Below are positions 27,321 to 36,830 of a stretch of DNA of 64,000 nt, piece after piece. The notes beneath the pieces were generated by a model. The model saw nothing but the letters and a program-made list of their open reading frames with translations, was not told the DNA's origin and ran no database searches. The stretch is from Flavobacteriaceae bacterium S0862 (GTDB lineage Bacteria; Bacteroidota; Bacteroidia; Flavobacteriales; Flavobacteriaceae), in contig JALKAW010000008.1 of NCBI GenBank assembly GCA_023015825.1, positions 124,001-188,000 of the forward strand, read 5' to 3'. The position numbers and the translations under genes were made by a program. Within the stretch, counting starts at the first letter, position 1; every line of letters begins with the position of its first letter.

Positions 27321-27764
27321 TAGTTTCTCAAAGCAAACACTGTTTTCAATACCTTTGTACTGAGCATAATTTGAAATAACTATATAGCCTGTTTTTTTGT
27401 AAAGCGAAATAGCTTTGGGTTGTTTTTTACCAGTTTCAAGAATACAGCGTTTATAGCCTAATTGAGCTGCCCAGTTTTCTAATTCATCTAGAATTTTTGT
27501 TGCAATACCTTTTCCTCTTGATTCTGGTAATGTGTACATTCGTTTTATTTCAACTGTAGAAGCATCATATCCTTTTATAGCACCACAAGCCATAGGAATA
27601 TTGTCTTGATAGGCGACTACAGCGTACTTTATTTTTTCAATACCGTTAAATTGATGGTAAAACCCATGTTCTTCACCATCAGATATCGCGAGGTCTTTAT
27701 CAAGCAGCGTTACTAACCCTATGAAATCGATGTTTTTAGAATCTGTTCTTTTAAGTTGAATCAT
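27312..27764 (-). CDS. GNAT family N-acetyltransferase
   Basis: 150 residues, single GNAT domain. The acetyl-CoA site is MYTLPESRGKGIATKIL (near residue 75; R/Q-x-x-G-x-G/A form), followed by NWAAQLGYKRCILETG and the final motif SLYKKTGY. Acceptor substrate unknown. It lies 15 bases downstream of the thioredoxin-fold gene on the same strand. Its 3' end overlaps the convergent YfiT-like gene by nine bases. Confidence 0.88.
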   Translation of the reverse strand: MIQLKRTDSKNIDFIGLVTLLDKDLAISDGEEHGFYHQFNGIEKIKYAVVAYQDNIPMACGAIKGYDASTVEIKRMYTLPESRGKGIATKILDELENWAAQLGYKRCILETGKKQPKAISLYKKTGYIVISNYAQYKGIENSVCFEKLLT

Positions 27765-27779
27765 ATAGTTTTCAAAAAA

Positions 27780-28337
27780 TTATTCTATCCATTTGATATT
27801 GCAACCAATACTAGGTTTTTGGGGGTTTGTATTTTCAGTATTGCTTAATATGCACTCTAAGGCATGTCTTAAATCGTTTCCTGTAACCGGAATGCTGTTT
27901 CCAGGCCTCGAATCGTCTAATTGCCCTCTATATACAAGCTGTAAATCATTGTCAAACACGTAAATGTCTGGTGTGCAAGCCGCATCATAAGCCTTGGCAA
28001 TTTCTTGAGTTTCATCAAATAAATAGGGGAAAGGATAGTTGTTTTCTTTAGCATGAATCTTCATTCTTTCAGGAGAATCTTGGGGGTAATTAACAACATC
28101 ATTACTCGAAATAGCTATAAAATTAATACCTAAATCCATATAATGTTTTGAAATGGCAACCAAAGCTTCATTTACATGAATTACAAAAGGACAGTGATTA
28201 CATATAAACATGACGACTGTACCCTTACTGCCTCTTAGTTTATTGAGAGTTTTATGAGTTCCTGAAACGGTATCAAAAAGTGAAAAACTTGATGCTTTTG
28301 TTCCTAAAGGAAGCATATTTGATGGAGTTCTAGCCAT
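27780..28337 (-). CDS. thioredoxin-fold protein of the AhpC/TSA type
   Basis: 185 residues, cytoplasmic. The redox site is CNHCPFVIHVN near residue 46, a CxxC in the form typical of the PRLI-like thioredoxin family of Bacteroidota. The region around GINFIAISSNDVVNYPQDSPE (split by several turns) and CTPDIYVFDNDLQLVYRGQ are family hallmarks. Likely a thiol oxidoreductase or peroxiredoxin-like protein. The plus-strand sequence CAAAAATA at 28358-28365 gives TATTTTTG on the minus strand, a good -7 element 20 bases before the start. Confidence 0.86.
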   Translation of the reverse strand: MARTPSNMLPLGTKASSFSLFDTVSGTHKTLNKLRGSKGTVVMFICNHCPFVIHVNEALVAISKHYMDLGINFIAISSNDVVNYPQDSPERMKIHAKENNYPFPYLFDETQEIAKAYDAACTPDIYVFDNDLQLVYRGQLDDSRPGNSIPVTGNDLRHALECILSNTENTNPQKPSIGCNIKWIE

Positions 28338-28438
28338 AATTTTGTTTTGGTTTTTATCAAAAATAAAGAAACCAAAAGATTAAACATAATTGTAAATTAA
28401 AATTTATATCTTCAACTCCTAACTAACTAAATACCCTA

Positions 28439-28774
28439 ATGAAAGAGACTATTTCTTTTGAAGATTTCACAAAAGTAGATTTACGAGTGGGAACGATTAT
28501 AGAAGTAAATGATTTCCCAAAAGCTAAACATCCAGCGTATCAGCTAACAATTGATTTTGGAGATTTAGGCATCAAAAAATCTTCGGCGCAAATCACAACG
28601 CTATATAAAAAAGAAGAGTTGTTACATAAACAAGTTGTGGCAACAATTAATTTTCCAAAAAAGCAAATAGCCAATTTTATGAGCGAATGTTTGGTGATGG
28701 GAGCAGTAAATGGTAATGATGTAATATTATTGCGTCCTGAGAATAAAGTTAAAAACGGTTCAACTGTATCATAG
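28439..28774 (+). CDS. csaA: tRNA-binding (CsaA-like) protein
   Basis: 111 residues, a single OB-fold tRNA-binding domain of the CsaA/Trbp111 type. Motifs: KVDLRVGTIIEVNDFPKAKH at the N-terminus and NFMSECLVMGA with IILLRPE-like ending (NDVILLRPE). It binds tRNA or acts as an export-related chaperone in Bacillus; the physiological role here is not shown. The sodium symporter gene starts three bases after its stop, so the two are co-transcribed. Confidence 0.9.
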   Translation: MKETISFEDFTKVDLRVGTIIEVNDFPKAKHPAYQLTIDFGDLGIKKSSAQITTLYKKEELLHKQVVATINFPKKQIANFMSECLVMGAVNGNDVILLRPENKVKNGSTVS

Positions 28775-28777
28775 TGT

Positions 28778-29698
28778 ATGCAAGAGTTAGACGCGGTAAA
28801 AATTAATTTTGATAGTGGAGGACTTTGGGTTCTAAACATTGCATTAGCAGTCGTTATGTTTGGTGTTGCCTTAGGTATCACTTTTAATGATTTTAAAAGT
28901 CTATTTAAACAACCTAAGTTGGTGATTATTGGTATAATCTCTCAGTTTGTGTTATTGCCTTTTCTAACTTTTTTAGTCATTTTATTGCTAAAACCACAAC
29001 CAAGTATTGCATTAGGAATGATGATGGTAGCAGCTTGTCCTGGAGGTAATATTTCAAATTTCATGACGCATTTAGCAAGAGGAAACACTGCACTATCTGT
29101 GAGCTTAACAGCATTCGCTACTTTTTTGGCTATGTTTATGACGCCATTAAATTTTCAGTTATATGGTAATCTTTACGAACCAACAGCACAAATATTAAAA
29201 ACAGTATCGCTAGAACCTTTTGAATTGGTAAAACTTGTTGTTTTAATTCTTGGAATACCTCTGGTTTTAGGAATGGGTTTAAGGCGCAAAAATGAAAACC
29301 TTGCTATAAAATTATCTAAGCTTTTAAAACCATTGTCCATAGTTGTGTTTGTGGCTATTGTTGTTATTGCATTTTCGAATAACCTAGATATTTTTTATGA
29401 TTATGCACACCATGTTTTTGCCATAGGTATAGGACATAACTTGTTAGCGATACTTTTAGGTTTTGGAGTGGCAAAGTTATTTAAATTGTCGTTTAGAGAT
29501 ACAAAAACACTGGCTATTGAAACTGGAATACAAAATTCAGGACTAGGTTTACTCCTCATTTTTACATTTTTTAATGGTTTAGGAGGAATGGCTATTTTGG
29601 GCGCTTTCTGGGGGATTTGGCACATCATTTCTGGTTTGATATTAGCAACTTATTGGTCTAAAAAAAGTAATACTGTTGAAGAAGCTTTGGCTGCATAG
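28778..29698 (+). CDS. bile acid:sodium symporter (BASS) family protein
   Basis: 306 residues with about nine or ten hydrophobic helices. The family motif region GMMMVAACPGGNISNFMTHLARGN (broken by helix ends) and the later ETGIQNSGLGLLLIF contain the two crossover helices that bind sodium. It would import an organic anion, though substrate cannot be predicted; many bacterial members transport keto-acids such as pantoate or pyruvate. Its 3' end overlaps the acyltransferase start by 23 bases. Confidence 0.88.
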   Translation: MQELDAVKINFDSGGLWVLNIALAVVMFGVALGITFNDFKSLFKQPKLVIIGIISQFVLLPFLTFLVILLLKPQPSIALGMMMVAACPGGNISNFMTHLARGNTALSVSLTAFATFLAMFMTPLNFQLYGNLYEPTAQILKTVSLEPFELVKLVVLILGIPLVLGMGLRRKNENLAIKLSKLLKPLSIVVFVAIVVIAFSNNLDIFYDYAHHVFAIGIGHNLLAILLGFGVAKLFKLSFRDTKTLAIETGIQNSGLGLLLIFTFFNGLGGMAILGAFWGIWHIISGLILATYWSKKSNTVEEALAA

Positions 29699-30707
29699 TG
29701 TAAGAAATTATTTAAGATTGGGAATGTTCTTTTATTTTAAAAGAATATATGTTCACAATGTTGAAAATGTTCCAAAAGACAAGCCTGTATTATTATTGGC
29801 AAATCATCAAAATGCATTGCTGGATGCCTTATTAATAGCGATAAAGTGTGGACGATTTTCTTATTTTTTAACTAGAGCTGCCGTTTTTAAAAAATCATTT
29901 ATAAGCAAAATTTTAAAAAGTTTGCAAATGTTACCTGTGTATAGAGTAAGAGATGGTTGGAGTACTATTTCTAATAATAATGCGATTTTTGAAAGTTGTT
30001 CAGAGATTTTAAATAACGAGGAGGCTATTGTTATTTTTCCAGAAGGAAGCCACAATTTAGCGCGTCGTGTGAGACCTTTAAGCAAAGGTTTTACAAGAAT
30101 TGTGTTTGATACTTTAGAAAAATATCCTGATTTAGATTTACAATTAGTGCCAATAGGATTAAATTTTAACAAAGCTGAAAATTGTCCAGATAGCACTTCT
30201 ATTTTCTTTGGAGAGCCTTTTGCCGCTAAAGATTTTATTAGAGACAACAAAAATGAAGGTGTTGTAAAGATTAAAGAAACTGTGCATAATAAAATTAAAA
30301 GCTTGACAACACATATTCCTCAGGAAAATTATGTTGAAGATTTGCAAAAATTAAACAGCCTTAATGTTGATTTTTTAAAGCCCCAAGAAGTAAACTTATG
30401 TTTAAAAAGTAATTTTAGTAACTGTAGTTCCAAATCGAGAAACAAAACACATTATTTGAGTAAATTTTTTATAATGTTATTAAAGTTAAATCTTATAATC
30501 CCTTATACTATTTGGAAATTTATACTTAAACCAAAAGTAAAAGAACTAGAGTTTTTATCTACATTTAGGTTTGCTGTAGCACTTACTCTAGTTCCTCTAT
30601 ATTTAGTAGTAATAACGTTTGTTATTATATCACTCTACACTGTTTCTATTGGTTTAATTTATTTAATTTCTAGTTTGTTACTAGCACTTTTAGCTATTAA
30701 ATTATAA
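29676..30707 (+). CDS. PlsC-like glycerophospholipid acyltransferase
   Basis: 343 residues. The acyltransferase domain (about 20-215) shows the HX4D motif NHQNALLD near residue 48 and FPEGSHN near 124; two or three C-terminal hydrophobic helices (about 280-343) anchor it. It probably acylates lysophosphatidic acid or a related lipid at the inner membrane. TTG at 29676 is preferred because the residues it adds (LWLHSVRNYLRLG) form the membrane-leading helix of the family; the first ATG (29724) would remove it. It overlaps the BASS gene by 23 bases and the M14 gene by six. Confidence 0.85.
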   Translation: MKKLWLHSVRNYLRLGMFFYFKRIYVHNVENVPKDKPVLLLANHQNALLDALLIAIKCGRFSYFLTRAAVFKKSFISKILKSLQMLPVYRVRDGWSTISNNNAIFESCSEILNNEEAIVIFPEGSHNLARRVRPLSKGFTRIVFDTLEKYPDLDLQLVPIGLNFNKAENCPDSTSIFFGEPFAAKDFIRDNKNEGVVKIKETVHNKIKSLTTHIPQENYVEDLQKLNSLNVDFLKPQEVNLCLKSNFSNCSSKSRNKTHYLSKFFIMLLKLNLIIPYTIWKFILKPKVKELEFLSTFRFAVALTLVPLYLVVITFVIISLYTVSIGLIYLISSLLLALLAIKL

Positions 30708-33209
30708 TTCTTCTCTAAAGAAGATAGCATTCATCAATAACTTATTTGTACCATACCAAAAAGCTCTAAAATTAGTATTGTCAGTAAATGCAACCACTTT
30801 TCCTCTGCCTAATTTTTTAATTTGTACTGGGACAGTATTAGAGATACTATCTAAATTTGGTTTAGATATATAGCCACTTAAAATTGGATCCTTAGTATAT
30901 TGAATAGGGTTGTTGTAACTATCTTTACTTGGATTCATAAATATAGTTGTATTTCTAAATAACGCAATTTTGTCATTTTTATAACCAAAATTAATTGGAT
31001 GGCTTCTATCAATCTTTGCTTCAAAAATGGCTCCTCCAATAACTTGTGCACCATTATAGTCTCCTCTTTGTTCAAACGAAATATCTTTCGCAGTTCGCTT
31101 CATTTTTTTAAAGTCTAATTTTGCAAATTCATTAGAGTTTAGCCATCTAACAGCATTTCTATATGCAATAATTGTACCTCCATTTTTAGTCCATGTTTTA
31201 AGCTTTTCAGAATTATTCTTACTTAAAGAACTAGTATTTGGAACAATGATAGTATTATACCTACTTAAATCAGCATAATTGATAGATTTAGTATCAAGCT
31301 TAGTTATTGTTATGTCGTATCTGGTGTCAAACAAATGCCACATTTCTCCAGCGTCATAGCTAGAAATCCCATCGCCAACAAGTAGTGCTATTTTTGGTTT
31401 ATAAACCGTTTTAAAATTTCTGCTACCTAAATCTATACCAGAAGTAAGGCCTGTATTTACAGCATCAATTTGTAAATGGCTTTCTTTGGCAAGCTTGATT
31501 AAAAAAGCATGAAGGTGTTTATTTTTTAGTTTTTGATTTTGAACAGGTATAAGAATGGTTCCATAATCATAATCTTTACCATTCATCCCAAAACGTTTCA
31601 ATGCTACTTTAGCACGAATGTCTTTGTTTAATAGTTTGTTTAAAACCTTTGGTGAATAGTATTCATGCCACTCCATAAGATATGCATAAGAGCTCGTTGC
31701 TGATACTTTGCCTTCCTTTTGCTGTAAATTTGTTACTTCATTTCCCAAGTTATTAATTGAAACACCTTCGGCATAATCTAAGTTAAATGCTAAAGGAAAA
31801 GTCCAGGCAGAAATATCGTAAAATAAGCTATCCTGAAACGTGGTTCGTTTTTCAAACATTGCATTTATAAGCCTAGTGTTTTTTTGATTCTTTGGGACTA
31901 TATAACTATATCCTTTTTTAAAGCGTTTACCATTAGCAGTGAAATCTTGTTTAATTTCATGAAATTTTATTTTATGACGATTTAAAATTTCTGCTAAATG
32001 ATATGTTCTCGCAGCATCTTTAGAGTCTCCAAATACGATAGCTTTACCTTTTTCTTTTGCACCTTCATTTCTTGCATTTTCATAAAAGTTTTGCTGATAG
32101 TTTAAAATTTCTTCACGCATATTTTTGGCTGCTTCTAGTGTAGATAAAGCTGCTGTAAATTGATTGCGTATCGTAAACGGAAAAGTTAACAAACCATTTT
32201 CGGTTTCTTGAACATGACCTCTAGAGCTTGCTTGTTCAAATAAAATACCAATACTACCATTAATATCTGGGAATGTCGACCCCTTACCGTAATAGAAGTC
32301 GTCATAACTTTCTTCGGTATAATAAAGAGATCCAATTTTATTCAAAGCTTTAGCATGATAATCTCCAATAGCTCTTGTAATTTCTTGATTTAGTTTTGGA
32401 GTTAGAGGATGGGTTCTTGATGGAATTCCTGGTTGAAAAAAGAATGTTGCATTACTTCCCATTTCATGGTGGTCTGTTAAAATATTTGGTAACCATTTAT
32501 GAAAACTGGTAATTCTTGCTCTGGATTCTGGCAATTGTACAGGTAGCCAATCACGATTCATATCAAACCAATAATGATTTGTTCTACCACCAGGCCAAAC
32601 CTCACTATATTCCCTGTCGCTTGGATCTGAAGTCAAGTTAATACTCTTGTTGGTATTAGCCCAATAAGCAAATCTTTGTAGTCCATCTGGATTAAATGAT
32701 GGATCAAATAAAATAACGGTATTATCTAGTAGCTCTTTTACATCAGTACTTTCTGCAGCAGCTAAATGATAAGCTGCCAATAACCCAGCATTTGCACCAC
32801 TAGGTTCATTACCATGAATTGAAAAACCTTGGTAAACAACAATAGGACGATTAGAATTACTGGTTGTTTTAGTATTAGTAGCTGCTATATGAGCTTCTCT
32901 TATAGCATCTATATTTTGATGATTTGTTGGAGATGTTATGGTTAAAAGAAGAATTGGTCTATCTTCAAAAGTTTTTCCTCTGTTCTCAATTGTTACTCTA
33001 TCTGAAGATTCAGCCAATGCATACATATATTGAACAAGTTTATCATGTGTAACATGCCAATGACCAACTTGATGCCCTATGATACTTTCTGGTGTTGGGA
33101 TATTATTGTTATATGTAATATCTTTAGGTAAATAATAAGATAAATCTACTTTGTTCTGCGCACTAAGTATTGCACAAAACAAAAAACTAAATAACAGTAA
33201 TTTTTTCAT
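30702..33209 (-). CDS. secreted M14 family zinc carboxypeptidase
   Basis: 835 residues. Signal peptide ending LSAQ near residue 18, then an M14 domain (about 40-370). Zinc ligands are visible as HGNEPSG near residue 133 and the His in LTDHHEMG near 248, with the catalytic Glu in ILFEQASSRG. The remaining 450 residues include a GATase1-like segment (ALLVGDGISSYDAGE, IIVPNTSSL), the normal organisation for long flavobacterial M14 proteins. No T9SS tail, so it is probably periplasmic. A terminator of the upstream gene separates it from DUF3276. Confidence 0.9.
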   Translation of the reverse strand: MKKLLLFSFLFCAILSAQNKVDLSYYLPKDITYNNNIPTPESIIGHQVGHWHVTHDKLVQYMYALAESSDRVTIENRGKTFEDRPILLLTITSPTNHQNIDAIREAHIAATNTKTTSNSNRPIVVYQGFSIHGNEPSGANAGLLAAYHLAAAESTDVKELLDNTVILFDPSFNPDGLQRFAYWANTNKSINLTSDPSDREYSEVWPGGRTNHYWFDMNRDWLPVQLPESRARITSFHKWLPNILTDHHEMGSNATFFFQPGIPSRTHPLTPKLNQEITRAIGDYHAKALNKIGSLYYTEESYDDFYYGKGSTFPDINGSIGILFEQASSRGHVQETENGLLTFPFTIRNQFTAALSTLEAAKNMREEILNYQQNFYENARNEGAKEKGKAIVFGDSKDAARTYHLAEILNRHKIKFHEIKQDFTANGKRFKKGYSYIVPKNQKNTRLINAMFEKRTTFQDSLFYDISAWTFPLAFNLDYAEGVSINNLGNEVTNLQQKEGKVSATSSYAYLMEWHEYYSPKVLNKLLNKDIRAKVALKRFGMNGKDYDYGTILIPVQNQKLKNKHLHAFLIKLAKESHLQIDAVNTGLTSGIDLGSRNFKTVYKPKIALLVGDGISSYDAGEMWHLFDTRYDITITKLDTKSINYADLSRYNTIIVPNTSSLSKNNSEKLKTWTKNGGTIIAYRNAVRWLNSNEFAKLDFKKMKRTAKDISFEQRGDYNGAQVIGGAIFEAKIDRSHPINFGYKNDKIALFRNTTIFMNPSKDSYNNPIQYTKDPILSGYISKPNLDSISNTVPVQIKKLGRGKVVAFTDNTNFRAFWYGTNKLLMNAIFFREEL

Positions 33210-33240
33210 AGGTTGGTTTGAATTAATTTAGTGATTAAAG

Positions 33241-33273
33241 ATAAAAAAACCGTTACGATTTCGTAACGGTTTT
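33241..33273 (-). terminator. intrinsic terminator after the DUF3276 gene
   Basis: Perfect 12-base arms AAACCGTTACGA (33247-33258) and TCGTAACGGTTT (33261-33272) with a two-base centre. On the minus strand it is followed by a T-run (33249-33243). It sits between DUF3276 and the M14 gene. Confidence 0.9.
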
Positions 33274-33297
33274 AAATATTTTAAGATTTTTTGATAA

Positions 33298-33675
33298 TTA
33301 AATATCTTCAAAATTCACATCAGTAAAACTCTCTGGAGAAGTTGGCGTTTCATTATTACTGTTGTTGTAATCTTCTTTTTTATAATCCTTTTGATGACGC
33401 TCACTAATCACTTCCTCACCTTTTTCTTGGATAACATAATCGGTCATTTCTCTTAAAATCTCATTGAATTCAGCGAAATCTTCTTTGTACAAATAAATTT
33501 TATGTTTTTTGTAATGAAACGATCCATCGTCATTGGTAAATTTTTTACTCTCGGTAATAGTTAGATAATAATCACCAGCTTTGGTTGCCCTAACATCAAA
33601 GAAGTAAGTGCGGCGTCCAGCTCTCAAAACTTTTGAAAATATTTCCTCTTTCTCCATCATATCATTATTACTCAT
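33298..33675 (-). CDS. DUF3276 (PUR-alpha-like) nucleic-acid-binding protein
   Basis: 125 residues. The core (about 10-95: IFSKVLRAGRRTYFFDVR, DYYLTITESKKF) is the DUF3276 domain, a PUR-repeat fold that binds single-stranded DNA or RNA and is nearly universal in Bacteroidota. The C-terminal 30 residues are acidic and Asn-rich, likely disordered. Single-gene unit: it has its own terminator (33241-33273) and a near-consensus -7 box (minus-strand of 33704-33711). Confidence 0.9.
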   Translation of the reverse strand: MSNNDMMEKEEIFSKVLRAGRRTYFFDVRATKAGDYYLTITESKKFTNDDGSFHYKKHKIYLYKEDFAEFNEILREMTDYVIQEKGEEVISERHQKDYKKEDYNNSNNETPTSPESFTDVNFEDI

Positions 33676-33798
33676 TGTGGTTTTTGTTTTTTGTTTAGTG
33701 ACTCAAAAATCTAAAAAAAAAATATACCAACCAACTAATTAACACATTTCTTTTTGCTTATTTCAATTTATTAATGAAAGTTGCTATTTGGGAAGAGG

Positions 33799-35562
33799 TT
33801 AGTTATTATCTTCAATAGTTTCCGATAATTGTTTTAAGTAGAGTTCTTTGTAGTAACCATCAATGTTTATAAGTTCATCGTGAGATCCTTGTTGAATTAT
33901 TTCACCTTCATCTAACACTATAATATGGTTTGCATTTTTAGCAGAAGATATTCTGTGACTAACAATAATCGTTGTTTTTCCTTTTGAAACCCTGTTTAAA
34001 TTGCTTAAAATTTGTTCTTCGGTCTCAGTGTCAACAGCCGAAAGACAGTCGTCTAACAGCAATATTTTAGGATCTTTTATAATTGCTCTAGCTATAGAAA
34101 CACGTTGTTTTTGTCCTCCAGAAAGGGTAATACCTCGTTCACCTAAAACTGTATCGTAACTTTTGGTAAATGCCTTAATATTTTTATGTACTGCAGCATT
34201 TTTTGCGGCTTTTATAACGTCTTCATCTGTTGCGTTTACATAACCAAATTTTATATTATTTTTAATTGAATCTGAAAACAAAAACGCGTCTTGAGGTACA
34301 AAACCTATACTATTTCTTAAACTGGTTAAATTTACATCTTCAATTGGAACTCCATCAATTTCTATAGTACCGTCATTGACATCGTAAAGTCTGCCAATTA
34401 AATCTAAAATTGTTGATTTTCCTGATCCTGTTTTACCAATAATAGCAAGCGTTTCACCACTATTTACTATAAAACTAAGCCCTTTTAATGCTTCTATATT
34501 AGTGTCATCATAAGTAAAATGTACATTTTTAAACTCTATAGTACCTTTTATTTCAGTAGGTGAGTTTACATTGTTTTTAATCTCTGGTTCTTCTTTTAAA
34601 AACTCATTAATTCGTTTTTGTGAAGCTTCAGCTTGCTGTACAATAGAGGTTACCCAACCTAAAGTTGCTACTGGCCAAGTTAGCATATTCACATAAATAA
34701 TGAACTCAGCTATAACACCTATACTCTCAATTTCTCCATTAATATATTGAAGACCTCCAATATAAATTACAAGAATATTACTTATGCCAATAAGTAAAAT
34801 CATTAATGGAAAAAATAAGGCCTGGACCTTAGTTAAGTCAATTTGCTTTTGCCTATTTTCTGTTGATAAAACTTCAAAGTTATCGTTTGTAATTGGTTCT
34901 ATACCATAAGCCTTAATAACTGAGATTCCGCTAAAAGATTCTTGTGTAAATGTTGATAATTTTGAAAGGTATTCTTGTACAATCGTACTGCGTTTATGTA
35001 TCTCTTTACTTAAAAAATAAATAATGAACGAAAGTATTGGAAGCGGAATTATAGTATAAAAAGTTAATTTAGGAGACTGATTGTACATATAAAAAAAAGC
35101 AACAACAAAAAGTGTAATCATGTTTAGTGAATACATAATAGCTGGTCCAGCATACATACGCACCTTTGTAACATCTTCGGTAATGCGATTCATTAAATCT
35201 CCAGTGCGATTGCTTTTATAAAAATTCAGCGATAAACGTTGGTATTGTTGGTAGATTTCATTTTTTAAATCAAACTCAATATATCTTGATACGTTAATAA
35301 TAGTTTGTCGCATTAAAAAAGTTAAAGCACCAGCGATTAATGCCGCACCAATTAAATAAAGAATTGTTAACATTAATTCTTTTCTAAACACTTCTCCGGT
35401 AATGGTGCCATTTAATTTGTTAGAGATAACATCAATAGCGCTTCCAATTAATCTAGGAGTAAAAAGTTTAAATACTATAGCACTAATTGTAATTACGACG
35501 CCAAATAAAAGCCTGTATTTATACTTTAAGAAATATTTATTAAGATGTTGTAATTCTTTCAT
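33799..35562 (-). CDS. ABC transporter, fused permease and ATPase (exporter type)
   Basis: 587 residues. Six-helix membrane domain (about 15-310) followed by the nucleotide-binding domain (about 335-587). Walker A IIGKTGSGKST near 368, signature LSGGQKQR near 478 and Walker B ILLLDDCLSAVD near 500. The residue after the Walker B Asp is Asp rather than the catalytic Glu, a change found in one partner of heterodimeric exporters such as MdlA. No partner lies next to it. Likely exports lipid or drug-like molecules; substrate unknown. Confidence 0.9.
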   Translation of the reverse strand: MKELQHLNKYFLKYKYRLLFGVVITISAIVFKLFTPRLIGSAIDVISNKLNGTITGEVFRKELMLTILYLIGAALIAGALTFLMRQTIINVSRYIEFDLKNEIYQQYQRLSLNFYKSNRTGDLMNRITEDVTKVRMYAGPAIMYSLNMITLFVVAFFYMYNQSPKLTFYTIIPLPILSFIIYFLSKEIHKRSTIVQEYLSKLSTFTQESFSGISVIKAYGIEPITNDNFEVLSTENRQKQIDLTKVQALFFPLMILLIGISNILVIYIGGLQYINGEIESIGVIAEFIIYVNMLTWPVATLGWVTSIVQQAEASQKRINEFLKEEPEIKNNVNSPTEIKGTIEFKNVHFTYDDTNIEALKGLSFIVNSGETLAIIGKTGSGKSTILDLIGRLYDVNDGTIEIDGVPIEDVNLTSLRNSIGFVPQDAFLFSDSIKNNIKFGYVNATDEDVIKAAKNAAVHKNIKAFTKSYDTVLGERGITLSGGQKQRVSIARAIIKDPKILLLDDCLSAVDTETEEQILSNLNRVSKGKTTIIVSHRISSAKNANHIIVLDEGEIIQQGSHDELINIDGYYKELYLKQLSETIEDNN

Positions 35563-35620
35563 TTGCTGTTTTCTTCTTCAAAAACACTCATTAATGATTT
35601 CTTGTTTTTAAGCGGGTTTT

Positions 35621-35652
35621 TTTGCTCAAAATGTAATATTAGATTATTTTTG
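35621..35652 (+). promoter_or_regulatory. promoter of the amino-acid dehydrogenase gene
   Basis: -33 TTTG at 35621-35624 and -7 TATTTTTG at 35645-35652 are separated by 20 bases, the expected flavobacterial spacing. The ATG follows 55 bases later. Confidence 0.65.
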
Positions 35653-35707
35653 CACGCTGTTATTATTGATTTTGTAATAATAGCAATAAAATTAAAAAAT
35701 AATACTA

Positions 35708-36811
35708 ATGATTTCGGACATCATAAACCCCAAAGACATCAAAAAAGCTGACCCAGTGTTTGGACAACTTTCTTTTGATAACCACGAACAAGTCGTTTTT
35801 TGTAATGACAAAGATACAGGTTTAAAAGCAATAATAGGAATTCATAACACGGTTTTAGGACCTGCGCTTGGAGGTACTAGAATGTGGCAGTACAATAACG
35901 AATGGGAAGCTTTAAACGATGTGTTAAGGCTTTCTAGAGGAATGACCTTTAAAGCTGCAATAACAGGATTAAATCTTGGAGGCGGAAAAGCAGTAATTAT
36001 TGGTGATGCCAAAACTCAAAAAACTCCAGAACTCATGAAAAAGTTTGGAGAATACGTACATTCTTTAAGCGGAAAGTATATTACAGCAGAAGATGTTGGT
36101 ATGGAAACTTCCGATATGGATTTGGTAAGAGAAGTAACACCTTATGTTACTGGAATATCCGAAAGTAAAGGTGGTGCAGGAAATCCATCACCAATCACAG
36201 CTTATGGTGTTTTTATGGGAATGAAGGCTGCTGCTAAATTTAAATTTGGAACAGATATACTAGAAGACAAAAAAGTATTTGTTCAAGGAATTGGTCATGT
36301 TGGAGAATCTTTAGTAGAGCACTTAACCAATGAAGGTGCTAAAGTGGTTATTGCAGATATTAATGAAGAGCGATTACAAGAAGTAAGTTCTAAATATGGA
36401 GCTACTATATACACAGGAAATGATATCTTTAGTGAAGCTATGGATATTTATGCACCTTGTGCACTTGGAGCAACTATCAATGATGATACTATTTATAAGA
36501 TAAAAGCACAAGTCATTGCTGGAGCTGCTAATAATCAGTTAGCAATAGAAGATAAGCACGGTGCTATCCTACAAAAAAGAGGTATTGTATATGCTCCAGA
36601 TTTTCTAATTAATGCTGGAGGAATTATTAATGTATATGCCGAATTAGAAAATTATGGTAAGCAAGAAATTCTTAGAAAAACAGAGAATATCTATAATACA
36701 ACACTTCAAATTTTAGAAAAGGCACAAGAAAGTGATATAACCACAAATCAAGCTGCCATGGATATTGCTAGAGAAAGAATAGCAAAAAGAAAAAAAGAAA
36801 CTTCAAAATAG
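35708..36811 (+). CDS. Glu/Leu/Phe/Val dehydrogenase (leucine dehydrogenase-like)
   Basis: 367 residues. Substrate domain with GPALGGTRMW and the catalytic lysine in LNLGGGKAVI (near residue 92); GNPSPITAYGVF and a Rossmann NAD domain with VQGIGHVGESLVEHL follow. The length and motifs fit the leucine/valine dehydrogenase branch, which deaminates branched-chain amino acids to their keto-acids with NAD. Cytoplasmic. It has its own promoter and stands alone; the nusB promoter begins about 20 bases after its stop. Confidence 0.9.
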   Translation: MISDIINPKDIKKADPVFGQLSFDNHEQVVFCNDKDTGLKAIIGIHNTVLGPALGGTRMWQYNNEWEALNDVLRLSRGMTFKAAITGLNLGGGKAVIIGDAKTQKTPELMKKFGEYVHSLSGKYITAEDVGMETSDMDLVREVTPYVTGISESKGGAGNPSPITAYGVFMGMKAAAKFKFGTDILEDKKVFVQGIGHVGESLVEHLTNEGAKVVIADINEERLQEVSSKYGATIYTGNDIFSEAMDIYAPCALGATINDDTIYKIKAQVIAGAANNQLAIEDKHGAILQKRGIVYAPDFLINAGGIINVYAELENYGKQEILRKTENIYNTTLQILEKAQESDITTNQAAMDIARERIAKRKKETSK

Positions 36812-36830
36812 ATTCTTTTTAAAATAATAC

